Positions 15,505-23,722 of a stretch of 29,726 bases of DNA are shown in pieces. The number at the start of each line of letters is the position of its first letter. Positions within the stretch are counted from its first letter, which is position 1. The notes under the pieces are model-generated. The model did not search any database and was not told where the DNA came from. It saw only the letters and a list, made by a program, of their open reading frames with translations. Origin of the DNA: Thermoplasmata archaeon (lineage in GTDB: Archaea; Thermoplasmatota; Thermoplasmata; Lutacidiplasmatales; UBA184); NCBI GenBank assembly GCA_030039135.1, contig JASHQN010000042.1:1-29726 (forward strand), written 5' to 3'. Position numbers and translations under genes: made by a program.

Positions 15505-16506
15505 ATGCCGAAATCGCGCGAGCGCTGGATCGACGAGGTACGGCAGACGCTCCAGCAGGCGGGATTCTTCGTGTCCGACGCCCACGGGGTCCGACCGTCG
15601 AGCTTCGACCTGGCCGCGCGGCGCGACGCGACGCTCCTCCTCGTGAAGGTGCTCAAGAACATCGACGCGCTCGACGCGGACGAGGCGGCCCGCCTGCTCG
15701 AGCTCGGTCGGCTCTTTCCGGCGATCGTCCTCGTGATCGGTCGCACCTCGGGAGCTTCCGAGCTCGCGCCCGGCGTCGTCTATACCCGCTACTCCGTGCC
15801 GATCATCAGCCAGGAGACGCTCCAGGAGTACCTCGACAAGGCCCTCCCGCCCTTCCTGTACGCGAGCCCGGGAGGCACGTTCGCCCGGGTCGACGGCGAG
15901 CGGCTGCGCGGGCTACGCGTGACCCGCGGGCTCTCCCTCGGCGCGCTCGCCGGGATCGCCGGGGTCTCCCGTCGCGCCATCCAGCTCTACGAGGAGGGTG
16001 CGGGGGCCGAGGTCGAGGTGATCGAGCGGATCGAGCGGTTCCTGGGGGAACCGATCGTCCGGCCGATCGACCTGTTTGAGCCGAAGCGGGTCCGGGGACC
16101 GGAGGCCCCCGATGACACTCCCGCCGGACGTGCCCCGGGCCGATCCGCCGAGCGGGTGGCTCGGCTTCGTCCACGGACCGGCGATGCCCTCCGTGACGGG
16201 ATGATCGCCCAGCTCGACGGCATGGGACTCGAGGTCGTCGTGACCGCGAGGGCCCCCTTCGATGCCCTCGCCCACACCCCGGACGTCCTGCTCGCCTCGA
16301 CGGGCAGCCTGCGCGCCGCGCTCCACCGCGCGGAGGTGCTCCACAGCTTGGCACGGGTCGCCGAGGGCCACGCGATGTTCATCGTCCGGGAGGCGGTGCA
16401 CCGCGCGGTGATCGCGGGCCTGCCGATCCTCAACGTCGAGGAGCTGAAGCGCCACCGGGATCCGGACGATCTCCTCGAAGAGATCGCGGAGCGGGAAGGC
16501 CGGTGA
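15505..16506 (+). CDS. COG1395 archaeal HTH transcriptional regulator
   Basis: This 333-residue protein belongs to an archaeal family of predicted regulators. An N-terminal nuclease-like domain (FDLAARRDATLLLVKVLKNID, 34-54; VVYTRYSVPIISQETL, 91-106) leads to a conserved LYASPGG turn and an Xre-type helix-turn-helix at about 131-185 (GERLRGLRVTRGLSLGALAG, then VSRRAIQLYEEG). The C-terminal third (about 230-330) is a second alpha/beta domain. The first domain lacks a clear catalytic set. The ATG is fixed by the family-typical MPKSRERWIDEV start and by the TATA box upstream. Its TGA overlaps the next GTG by four bases. Confidence 0.9.
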   Translation: MPKSRERWIDEVRQTLQQAGFFVSDAHGVRPSSFDLAARRDATLLLVKVLKNIDALDADEAARLLELGRLFPAIVLVIGRTSGASELAPGVVYTRYSVPIISQETLQEYLDKALPPFLYASPGGTFARVDGERLRGLRVTRGLSLGALAGIAGVSRRAIQLYEEGAGAEVEVIERIERFLGEPIVRPIDLFEPKRVRGPEAPDDTPAGRAPGRSAERVARLRPRTGDALRDGMIAQLDGMGLEVVVTARAPFDALAHTPDVLLASTGSLRAALHRAEVLHSLARVAEGHAMFIVREAVHRAVIAGLPILNVEELKRHRDPDDLLEEIAEREGR

Positions 16507-17150
16507 TCTTCGAGCGGGTGCGCTCGGTGAGTGACGTCCTCCTCGTCGCCCCTGTACGGGGAGTCGAGTCGGAGGTCGCGCCGGCGATCGCCGCCGTGGA
16601 CGCGTTCGGTCCCGACGCGATCGGGATCGGGCTCTCACCCGAAGAGCTCGCCGGCCTGACCGAGTACTTCGTCACGAGCGAAGCGGAGCCGCTGGTGCCG
16701 CTCACGTCGAACGAGACCAGTGAGGTCCGCGGACTTTCGCGGTTCGGGCCCGTCCGGGTACCGAACCCATCCTACGTGGAGCTCCTCATCTGGGCCCGAT
16801 TGCGCGGGATACCGGTGATGCCGCTCGACCCGAGCGACGAGGCCCACGCGAGCCTGTTCGCCGAGCACATCGGCTACGTGGAGCTCGTCCGGCGAACGGT
16901 CCGGGAGCGATCCGTAGCGCGACACCCCCCGGCCCCTTCGACGCCGGACGAGTTCGCCCTCGCTTGGGATCGGGAGGTCGCGAAGGGCCGAGGCTCGCGG
17001 GCGTTCGCCCGCTCCCGCGACGAGGAGCTGGTCGCGGCGGCCCAGAGCCTGGGCGCGGGGCGCTCGCGGATCGCGGTCGTCGTCGATCGGGAGCGTTTCG
17101 CACAGGTACGGTCACTCCTGGCTGGATCGGCGGCCCCGTCGCCCGGCTGA
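16503..17150 (+). CDS. Conserved hypothetical, distantly TraB/PrgY-like
   Basis: I do not firmly recognise this 215-residue protein. It starts with GTG overlapping the COG1395 stop (GTGA), so the two are probably translationally coupled. Three blocks line up loosely with the TraB/TIKI fold: DAFGPDAIGIGLSPEELAGL (like PDvVxVELd), VELLIWARLRGIPVMPLDPS (like the helix before liDRd) and SRDEELVAAAQSL with RIAVVVDRERFAQVRSLL (like RDxxMA with VVGxxHxxGi). The metal-binding GxxH elements of active TraB proteins are missing. There is no signal peptide or membrane segment. A non-catalytic TraB-like partner of the regulator is an inference. Confidence 0.55.
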   Translation: MIFERVRSVSDVLLVAPVRGVESEVAPAIAAVDAFGPDAIGIGLSPEELAGLTEYFVTSEAEPLVPLTSNETSEVRGLSRFGPVRVPNPSYVELLIWARLRGIPVMPLDPSDEAHASLFAEHIGYVELVRRTVRERSVARHPPAPSTPDEFALAWDREVAKGRGSRAFARSRDEELVAAAQSLGAGRSRIAVVVDRERFAQVRSLLAGSAAPSPG

Positions 17151-17199
17151 CCCGAGCGGTCCCGTTCCGCGTGCGCGGCGCGCCGTCGCGGGTCGCGAC

Positions 17200-17218
17200 G
17201 CACGACAACGACCTATAG
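17200..17218 (+). promoter_or_regulatory. Putative promoter of the molybdenum hydroxylase operon
   Basis: GCACGACAAC (17200-17209) precedes CTATAG (17213-17218), which lies 26 nt before ATG 17239. The spacing fits a leaderless mRNA. Confidence 0.5.
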
Positions 17219-17238
17219 CGCGGTCACCTCAGAGGGTC

Positions 17239-17754
17239 ATGACGTCCTTCGTCGGGGAGGACGGGCCCACCTCATCGATCCGGTTCACGGTGAACGATCG
17301 CCCGATATCCGTCGCCATCCGGCCCGACCGAAATCTCCTCGAGGTGCTACGGGTGGAGCTCGGGCTGACCGGCACCAAGTACGGCTGCGGGGAGGGTGAA
17401 TGCGGATCGTGCACCGTCCTCCTCAACGGGCGCGCGACGCGCTCCTGCCAGGTGGCCGTCGGCGACCTCGCAGGCGCCACCGTGGTCACCGTCGAGGGCC
17501 TGGCGCGCGACGGGAGGCTGACCCCGGTGCAGCAGGCGTTCGTCGAGGTCGGCGCCTTCCAGTGCGGCTTCTGTACGCCGGGCATGGTCGTCGCCGCCAC
17601 CGCGCTCCTCCGGCGAAGCCCGCACCCGGCCGACGCGGAGATCCGGGCCGCGATGGACGGAAACGTCTGCCGCTGCGGAGGGTACGGCCGGATCCTCCGG
17701 GCCATACGGCGGGCGGCGGAGATCTCGGCACTGCCACCGGAGGCGAGGGGATGA
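17239..17754 (+). CDS. [2Fe-2S] subunit of a molybdenum hydroxylase (CoxS/IorA type)
   Basis: The 171-residue protein passes electrons from the molybdenum centre through two [2Fe-2S] clusters. The plant-ferredoxin cluster ligands are Cys 50, 55, 58 and 70 (GCGEGECGSC, then SC). The second cluster, in the helical domain, uses Cys 109, 112, 144 and 146 (CGFC and CRC). The length is typical for the xanthine oxidase family small subunit. There is no signal peptide, so the enzyme is probably cytoplasmic. The stop overlaps the ATG of the large subunit. Confidence 0.95.
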   Translation: MTSFVGEDGPTSSIRFTVNDRPISVAIRPDRNLLEVLRVELGLTGTKYGCGEGECGSCTVLLNGRATRSCQVAVGDLAGATVVTVEGLARDGRLTPVQQAFVEVGAFQCGFCTPGMVVAATALLRRSPHPADAEIRAAMDGNVCRCGGYGRILRAIRRAAEISALPPEARG

Positions 17755-19949
17755 CGCTCCCCCGCCCCCGCCGCCCGTGGGACCGCACGGATCCCGCTCG
17801 GCGCGATTACTTCGAGGTCCTGGGTGAAGGGCTCCTCGCGCAGCTCGCCGGTCGGCCCGCCGGCGGGGGGGCCCGAGGCTGGTCCCCTCCGAGCGGCGGA
17901 GCGTGGGTGCACGTCGGCCCGAGCGGCGGGATACGCGCCTTCACCGGAAAGGTGGAGGTGGGGCAGGGGACCCGCGTCGCCCTCAGCCTCGCCGTCGCCG
18001 AAGAGCTCCGGGTCCCGCTTGCCCGCGTGGACCTCGTGATGGGCGACACCGACCTCTGCCCCTGGGACATGGGCACGTTCGGCAGCCGCTCGATGCCCGA
18101 TGCCGCCCCGGCGCTCCAGCGGGTGGCCGCCGGGGCACGCGAGGCGCTCCTCGACCTCGCGGCGGACAAGGGCATCGGACCGCGGGACCGTCTCGAAGCC
18201 GTGGACGGAGCGGTAACTGCCCCGGGCAGGTCGGGGACGGTCGCCTACGGAGCGCTCGTAACCGGTGAACGGCGGATCGTGGCGGTCGATCCGGCGCAAC
18301 CGCTGACGGCCGCCTCCGGATGGAGGGTGGCCGGCCGACCGATCGCCGACCCGCGTGCCGAGGAGGTCGTGACGGGGCGGCGCACCTACACCTCCGACCT
18401 CCGCCTGCCCGGCATGCGGTACGGGGCCGCCCTGCATCCGCCCCGGATGGGCAGCCGATTGATCCGGGCCGATCTCGGCGCTGCGGCGTCGAGACCGGGG
18501 GTCCAGGTCGTCCACGAGGACGGGTTCATCGGTGCTGTCGCAGCCTCGCCGCGCGAGGCGCACTCGGCGGTCGCGGCAATCCGGGCCGTTTGGGAAGAGA
18601 CCCCGGAACCCGGCGAGGCCGAGATCGAGACGTTCCTGCGCCACCACCCGGCGTCCGGCGACGATTGGGACACCGCCGAGCGCCACGAGGGCGATCCCGT
18701 GTCGGCGCTCGCGGCGGCCCCGTTCACCGTGCAGGCGTCGTACCGAACGGCGTACATCGCTCACACGCCGCTCGAGACCCGCGCCGCCGTCGCGGAGTGG
18801 ACCGGCACCCGCGTGACGATCTGGGTTGGGACCCAGACCCCGTTCCGGGCCCGAGAGTACGTCGCGACCGCGCTCGGGATCCCGTTGGAGGACATCCGCG
18901 TGATCGTGCCGTACACCGGCGCGGGGTTCGGGGGCAAGCACGGAGGCGACGTGGCGGCCGCCGCCGCCCGTCTGGCTCGGGCCGCGGGCGCGCCGGTTGA
19001 GCTCACCTACTCTCGGGAGGAGGAGTTCCGGTGGGGATACTTCCGACCCATGGCGATCATCGATCTGAAAGCCGGCGCCGATCGCGACGGCCACCTCGCG
19101 GCATGGATCTTCCACAACGTCAACGCGGGGGCCGCCGCCCTCCTGCCCCCCTACCGTATCCCCCACCAGGCGGTGGACAACGAGCTGTCCGAGTCGCCGC
19201 TCGCCCAGGGTCCGTACCGCTCGCTGGCCGCGAACACGAACAACTTCGCCCGGGAGTGTGCGATCGACGAGCTCGCCGAACGGGCCGGGATCGATCCGGT
19301 GGAGTTCCGGCAGCGGAACCTCGACGACGAACGCCTCCGGGTCGTCCTGCGGCGGGCCGCGGAGACCGCCGGTTGGGCGGATTGGCACCGGGAAGCCGGT
19401 CGCGGCCGCGGGGTCGCGATCGGTCTCGAGAAGGGCGGGCGCGTGGCCACGATCGCGACCGTCACAGCGCGCGACGATCGACCGGTCCGCGTGGACCGGA
19501 TCGTTACGGTGTACGAAGCCGGGACGATCGTCCATCCCGAGAACCTGAGGAGCCAGATCGAGGGTGCGGCGGTGCAGGCGCTCGGAGGTGCCCTGTTCGA
19601 GGCCATCCATTTCGACCAGGGCCGAATCCGCAACGCCCGGCTCTCCGAGTACCGCGTCCCGCGCTTCTCCGACCTTCCCGAGATCGAAGCGGTCCTCCTC
19701 GACCGCCCGGACATTCCGTCCGCAGGGGGAGGGGAGACCCCAATGATCGCCGTCGCGCCGGCGATCGCGAACGCGCTCTACGAGGCGACCGGCCGTCGCC
19801 GACGCACCCTCCCTCTCTTGGAGGACGACCTCATGCCTCCCCCGACGCCGACGGCGGGGGCGCGACGTCCTACTCGTCCTCGCGCCGGAGGATCCAGTCG
19901 AGGATCGCCCGCGCGTTCGCGCGGAACTCGTCGAGCGTCCCCTCGTTGA
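17751..19949 (+). CDS. Molybdopterin-binding subunit of a xanthine dehydrogenase-family oxidoreductase (IorB-like)
   Basis: This 732-residue subunit binds the molybdenum cofactor and hydroxylates an aldehyde or N-heterocycle; substrate unknown. The domain order is permuted relative to xanthine dehydrogenase: FTGKVEVGQGT (64-74) and VMGDTDLCPWDMGTFGSRS come first, then the hammerhead part (RRTYTSDLRLPGMRYGA), TGAGFGGKHGGD, AQGPYRSLAANTNNFARE, and the catalytic Glu at 662 in GGGETPM. This order is that of isoquinoline 1-oxidoreductase beta-type subunits. No FAD subunit is present. ATG 17751 overlaps the small-subunit stop (ATGA). After LPLLEDDL the last ~38 residues are Arg/Pro/Ser-rich and read antisense to the UPF0200 gene (80-bp overlap). 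Confidence 0.92.
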   Translation: MTLPRPRRPWDRTDPARRDYFEVLGEGLLAQLAGRPAGGGARGWSPPSGGAWVHVGPSGGIRAFTGKVEVGQGTRVALSLAVAEELRVPLARVDLVMGDTDLCPWDMGTFGSRSMPDAAPALQRVAAGAREALLDLAADKGIGPRDRLEAVDGAVTAPGRSGTVAYGALVTGERRIVAVDPAQPLTAASGWRVAGRPIADPRAEEVVTGRRTYTSDLRLPGMRYGAALHPPRMGSRLIRADLGAAASRPGVQVVHEDGFIGAVAASPREAHSAVAAIRAVWEETPEPGEAEIETFLRHHPASGDDWDTAERHEGDPVSALAAAPFTVQASYRTAYIAHTPLETRAAVAEWTGTRVTIWVGTQTPFRAREYVATALGIPLEDIRVIVPYTGAGFGGKHGGDVAAAAARLARAAGAPVELTYSREEEFRWGYFRPMAIIDLKAGADRDGHLAAWIFHNVNAGAAALLPPYRIPHQAVDNELSESPLAQGPYRSLAANTNNFARECAIDELAERAGIDPVEFRQRNLDDERLRVVLRRAAETAGWADWHREAGRGRGVAIGLEKGGRVATIATVTARDDRPVRVDRIVTVYEAGTIVHPENLRSQIEGAAVQALGGALFEAIHFDQGRIRNARLSEYRVPRFSDLPEIEAVLLDRPDIPSAGGGETPMIAVAPAIANALYEATGRRRRTLPLLEDDLMPPPTPTAGARRPTRPRAGGSSRGSPARSRGTRRASPR

Positions 19950-20412
19950 CGAGCATCCCGTCCGCGAGCGCGAAAGCGTTGCCGATACCCCACTTGAGCT
20001 CGCGTCGGTCCCGGTCGTAGAAGTCCTGCAGGTCGACGTCGTCGCTGCGCGCCCGCGCGCTCAGCCGGTCGTGCCGGGTCTCGGGAGAGGCGAAGATCCC
20101 GAGGACAAAGAGGTCGCCGAAGTTGTGCCGGAAGACCGAGACCTCGCTGTCGGACCGGCAGCCGTCCACCAGCATCCGCGTCTCGGTGAGCTTCGGTAGG
20201 GCACGCTGAGCCCAGACCCCCGGCCCGTGCTTGTCGCGTTCCTCGGACGCGACGCGGCCGACGTTCGCATTCGTCAACGGAAGACCCCGTCGTCGGGTCT
20301 CGTCGCGCACGAGGTCGCCCATCTTGAGGGTCGCGAGGCCCATCGAGCGCGCGACGGCGATCAGCTCGTCCTTGCCCGAACCGGGCATGCCGACCGTGAC
20401 GATGAGTTTCAT
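19870..20412 (-). CDS. UPF0200 P-loop kinase-like protein (dephospho-CoA kinase/adenylate kinase fold)
   Basis: The 180-residue product begins MKLIVTVGMPGSGKDEL, with Walker A at 8-15, followed by LKMGDLVRDE and NVGRVASEERDKHGPGVWA, typical of the archaeal UPF0200 group. It resembles nucleotide or dephospho-CoA kinases in fold (inference); the true substrate is unknown. An LVDGCRSDSEVSVFR segment and an acidic C-terminus (REDE) follow. Its ATG overlaps the stop of the coiled-coil gene upstream (ATGA). Its 3' end overlaps the molybdenum hydroxylase by 80 bp. Confidence 0.85.
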   Translation of the reverse strand: MKLIVTVGMPGSGKDELIAVARSMGLATLKMGDLVRDETRRRGLPLTNANVGRVASEERDKHGPGVWAQRALPKLTETRMLVDGCRSDSEVSVFRHNFGDLFVLGIFASPETRHDRLSARARSDDVDLQDFYDRDRRELKWGIGNAFALADGMLVNEGTLDEFRANARAILDWILRREDE

Positions 20413-21026
20413 GGCGCCCGGGAACCGTCGTCGGCCGGGCGGGGGGCGGCACTCGCCTTCAGGTTGGCGGCGACGTCCGTCTCGGTGACCAGTTGGAGGC
20501 GGTCGGCGCGCTGTCGGAACTGCGTCGCCTCCTGCTCCTCGAGGCGGGCGCTCTCGAGGTAGCGGTCGACCTTGACCTTCAGTTCGGCGGTCTTCTGCGT
20601 CTTCTGGGCCGCTCGAAGTTCGAGGGCGCGGGCCTTCTGCTGACGATCCACGACCTTCTGTTGCAGCTTGCGCATCCGGTAGTGGAGGTTCGTCACGTCG
20701 GACCCGACCGGGCCGCCCCCGGCGCGACTCGTGCCGGCCTCGATGTCGCGCTCGTGCTGCTTCATCTGCTGCTCGATCTCGGGGATCTCCGCGAGGACCC
20801 GCTGTGCTTTCTCGCGCAGCACCGTCGCTTGGTGACGGAGCTTGTCGATCCGGGTGTTGATCCGGGACGCCCGCTGATGGAATCGACCCGCGGCGCGGTC
20901 GTGACGGGCTGCCAGCTCTCGCAGCTTGGTGATATCGGCGTACTGCTGGCCCAGCCACCGCGATTGTCGATGGTGGAGCGGGGTCGTCGTGCCCGTGGCG
21001 GGCGGCGCACCCCCACCGCTAGCCAT
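20409..21026 (-). CDS. Coiled-coil protein of unknown function
   Basis: I do not recognise this 205-residue protein. After a Gly/Pro/Thr-rich first 20 residues, residues about 30-105 and 115-180 form two long charged helices with heptad-like spacing (INTRIDKLRHQATVLREKAQ; YRMRKLQQKVVDRQQKARAL; ESARLEEQEATQFRQRADRL), split by a GTSRAGGGPVGSD loop. That suits an antiparallel coiled-coil hairpin or a structural partner. It has no Cys, signal peptide or membrane helix. An ATATAC box lies 30 nt before the ATG, and the UPF0200 gene is coupled to its end. Confidence 0.75.
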   Translation of the reverse strand: MASGGGAPPATGTTTPLHHRQSRWLGQQYADITKLRELAARHDRAAGRFHQRASRINTRIDKLRHQATVLREKAQRVLAEIPEIEQQMKQHERDIEAGTSRAGGGPVGSDVTNLHYRMRKLQQKVVDRQQKARALELRAAQKTQKTAELKVKVDRYLESARLEEQEATQFRQRADRLQLVTETDVAANLKASAAPRPADDGSRAP

Positions 21027-21050
21027 CGTGCTCGACTACGGTTGTGCGAG

Positions 21051-21056
21051 GTATAT
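21051..21056 (-). promoter_or_regulatory. TATA box of the coiled-coil/UPF0200 operon
   Basis: The minus strand reads AACAACGCATATACC; ATATAC starts 30 nt before ATG 21026, so the mRNA is probably leaderless or nearly so. Confidence 0.5.
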
Positions 21057-21090
21057 GCGTTGTTCGGTAGGTGCGCAGTCCGTTCGTCGT

Positions 21091-22596
21091 CTACGCCCGC
21101 CGGGGACGGGGGGCCACGAGCGCCGGACGAAGGCGGGCGACGAGGTCCGTGACCCGGAGCCGTTCCTGCGACCTCGTGTCCCGGTCGCGCAGCGTTACGG
21201 TGTCGCGGTCGGGGCCTTCCTCGAGCGTCCGTCCGTCGACCGTGATGCAGAACGGCGTGCCGACCTCATCCATTCGGGCGTAGCGTCGCCCGATCGCGCC
21301 GGCCTCGTCGTAGCGGTTGGAGATTCCCTGGGACTCGAGGTCGTCCGAAAGCCGAAGCGCATACGCCGCATGCTCCTTCGCCATGAGCGGGAAGACCCCG
21401 ACGGGGACCGGGGCGAGGTACGGGGGGAGGCGCCAGATCGTGCGTTCCCCGTCCTTGACGAGGTGGACGTCGGCGAGAGCCCAGACGTTCCGATCGACCC
21501 CGAAGGTGAGTTCCAGCACGTGCGGCAGCACCTTCGTTCCCGCCGAGAGCGTCACGGAAAGATCTCGCCCGGAGCCTTCGCTGTGCCGGCGGAGGTCGTA
21601 ATCGCCCCGGTAGTGAACCGCGCCGAGCTCCTTGAACCCGCCCAGGCTCTCGAGCCGGACCTCGATGTCGAACTGGATCCGGTTGTAGAAGGCCCGCTCG
21701 GCGTCGGACTTCTCGAACAGACGGATCCGGTCGGCCGGGTAGCGCAGCACGTCCCGGAAGAACCGGAACGAGTGGACCAGGTGAAAGACGTAGAACTCGG
21801 GCAGACCCCCGCTCGCCGCGAGGTCTCCGGCCGAGACCAGCTCCGGCGACTCCTCGCCGGCGGACCGTCGGGCCACTCGCAGGACCGGGAGGCGTTCGTC
21901 CCGCACGGAGTCGAACGGCACCGGGAACGTCGCGGGGTCGAAGAAGATCTGGAGCTCGGCCTGGGTGAACGCCCGCATCCGGAAGAGGAGCTGGCGAGGC
22001 GCGATCTCGTTGCGGTACGCCTTCCCGACGACCGCGATGCCCAGCGGCAGGGCGCGCCGCCCCACGTCCCACATACGAGCGAACGATAGGTAGCTGCCCT
22101 GCGCGGTCTCGGGTCGAAGGTAGGCCCGTTCCTTGCCCGTTACGCCGAAATCCATCCCGAACATCAGGTTGAACGATCGTGGAACGCTGAGCGCGGCCGA
22201 CCCGCAGTTCGGGCAGCGGACCTGGCGCGCCGACACGATCTCGGCGATCTGGGTCGGCGAGAGCCCGTCGACCCCCTCCGGGCGCACCTTTTCGAGAACC
22301 GTCTCGGCCCGGAACGACGCGTGGCACTGCTCGCAGGTGATCTCGGGGTCGGTGAAGTTCTCGAGGTGCCCCGACGCACGGACGACCGCCTCGGGCAGTA
22401 TCTCGGCCGGCTCGATCACGTAGTAGTCGTGAGAGAGGCCCGGGAACCAAGCCACCCAAGCCTCTTCCACGCGGCGCTTGAGCGCGGCGCCGAGGGGGCC
22501 GTAATCGTAGAGGCCCTGAGCGCCTCCGTAGATCTCGGCGGACGGCCAGAGCACACCGCGACGCCGGAGCAGCGCGAACAGCTCGTCGCTCTTCAT
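21091..22596 (-). CDS. glyS: Glycyl-tRNA synthetase (alpha2 type)
   Basis: This class II synthetase of 501 residues charges tRNA-Gly. It has the N-terminal GAQGLYDYGPLG block (25-36), the zinc-ribbon insertion with Cys 88, 91, 128 and 131, RPETAQGSYLSF (161-172), the motif 2 region YRNEIAPRQLLFRMRAFTQAE, and the C-terminal anticodon-binding domain starting at PYLAPVPVGVFPL. All class II motifs appear intact. ATG 22596 overlaps the amidohydrolase stop by four bases. It is followed by a separate promoter for the coiled-coil gene. Confidence 0.96.
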   Translation of the reverse strand: MKSDELFALLRRRGVLWPSAEIYGGAQGLYDYGPLGAALKRRVEEAWVAWFPGLSHDYYVIEPAEILPEAVVRASGHLENFTDPEITCEQCHASFRAETVLEKVRPEGVDGLSPTQIAEIVSARQVRCPNCGSAALSVPRSFNLMFGMDFGVTGKERAYLRPETAQGSYLSFARMWDVGRRALPLGIAVVGKAYRNEIAPRQLLFRMRAFTQAELQIFFDPATFPVPFDSVRDERLPVLRVARRSAGEESPELVSAGDLAASGGLPEFYVFHLVHSFRFFRDVLRYPADRIRLFEKSDAERAFYNRIQFDIEVRLESLGGFKELGAVHYRGDYDLRRHSEGSGRDLSVTLSAGTKVLPHVLELTFGVDRNVWALADVHLVKDGERTIWRLPPYLAPVPVGVFPLMAKEHAAYALRLSDDLESQGISNRYDEAGAIGRRYARMDEVGTPFCITVDGRTLEEGPDRDTVTLRDRDTRSQERLRVTDLVARLRPALVAPRPRRA

Positions 22597-23687
22597 CTCG
22601 GGAGTCCTCGCCGCCCCGGCGGGGGCCCGGCCGGAACGATAAGATGTTCGGTCGTCCTCGTGACGATCTGGTACGCGGGGTCCTCCGGGGGAAGACGGAC
22701 GACGACGGGAGGCACCGGCATCCCCGGAGCGATGCGGGCCGCCGCGGGCTCGCCCAGCCACCGCCACGGCTCGATCAGTGCGGCGCGCGCGAGGAACCCG
22801 GCGGACACCGGCCGGCGGCGGAGGCGCGTCGCGGTGTAGGCGAACTCGAGCTCGCGCCAGAGCGAGGGGGCATGGAACATCGCGTTGTCCGTGCCGAGCA
22901 GCACCTTGAGTCCGAGACGTTCCATCGATCGGAGATCCGGCTGGCGGCCGAACAGCGCGTTCGACCGGGGGCAGACGGCCGCCGTGACCCCCGCGTCCCG
23001 GACAGCGGCGAGGTCGTCGACGGTGGCGTGGGCGAGGTGGACGACGAGATCGGGACGAGGACGAAGGAACGAGTCGGGCGGCTCGCGTCGGGCCTCGCTG
23101 GCGTGAAGGCCGAACCGCTTGCCGGTCGATCGGCACGCGCGCGCGACCGTCGATCGGGTCTCGGCGGGCTCCTCGAGCGCGCTCGACAGGCCGACCCCGT
23201 CGGCGATGGCGAGGAGGGACCGCAGTTCTCCGGCGTCGACCGGGCGGGCGAGGGGGCGTCCCAGGATCACGGCCCGCACGCGCATGCCGCGCGCGGCATC
23301 TCGGAGCAGCCGGACGCCCTCGGTCCCCTCTTCTCGAAAGTCGATCGTTGCCGCGACGTGATCCCGCGCCATCCGGTCGAGGGCTCCGCGGAACGCGGCG
23401 AGCTTCGTCGCGCGCGGGGTCTCGGCGAGGAGGCGGAATTTGTAGCCATGAGGGGGCCGCACGAGCCGGGCGATCGGTCCCGGGGGCGGCTCACGGACCG
23501 AGACCGCGTCGCCGAGGTGGGTGTGGCCGTTCACGGGAGCGGGGATCACGATCCCGCGGATCCGTCGCTCGCGGCCGTGCGCCGATTCGGTCCCGAGACC
23601 GCCGACCTCTACGACCCTGCCCTCGCGGAAGCGGACGTAGCCGGGTCGGCTGCCGTCCACGTCGAGGATCGCTCCTTGCACGATCAT
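22593..23687 (-). CDS. Amidohydrolase (chlorohydrolase/cytosine deaminase-like)
   Basis: The 364-residue protein has the TIM-barrel amidohydrolase metal site: GHTHLGD (54-60), LHASEAR, VHLAHAT and LGTDNAMF, in the right order. It is somewhat short for chlorohydrolase or 5'-methylthioadenosine deaminase-type enzymes, and the C-terminal composite beta-sandwich is reduced. A deaminase of nucleobases or of related amines is plausible, but substrate is not readable. It is the promoter-proximal gene of an operon with GlyRS and is divergent from the PfkB gene. Confidence 0.88.
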   Translation of the reverse strand: MIVQGAILDVDGSRPGYVRFREGRVVEVGGLGTESAHGRERRIRGIVIPAPVNGHTHLGDAVSVREPPPGPIARLVRPPHGYKFRLLAETPRATKLAAFRGALDRMARDHVAATIDFREEGTEGVRLLRDAARGMRVRAVILGRPLARPVDAGELRSLLAIADGVGLSSALEEPAETRSTVARACRSTGKRFGLHASEARREPPDSFLRPRPDLVVHLAHATVDDLAAVRDAGVTAAVCPRSNALFGRQPDLRSMERLGLKVLLGTDNAMFHAPSLWRELEFAYTATRLRRRPVSAGFLARAALIEPWRWLGEPAAARIAPGMPVPPVVVRLPPEDPAYQIVTRTTEHLIVPAGPPPGRRGLPR

Positions 23688-23716
23688 GAGAGGCCGCCGC
23701 CAGAGGTGACGGCCCG

Positions 23717-23722
23717 CTTAAG
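23717..23722. promoter_or_regulatory. Shared CTTAAG box between amidohydrolase and PfkB genes
   Basis: CTTAAG is self-complementary and is the only TATA-like element in the 68-bp divergent gap. Its TTAA lies 34 nt before ATG 23687 on the minus strand and 38 nt before GTG 23756 on the plus strand. Confidence 0.4.

Noticed and set aside
17400..17750. N-terminal extension of the molybdenum hydroxylase large subunit
   Set aside because: This part lies out of frame within the 2Fe-2S subunit; ATG 17751 with an ATGA overlap is the natural start.
17229..19610. 793-residue minus-strand frame antisense to the molybdenum hydroxylase
   Set aside because: No recognisable domain, while both plus-strand subunits are intact.
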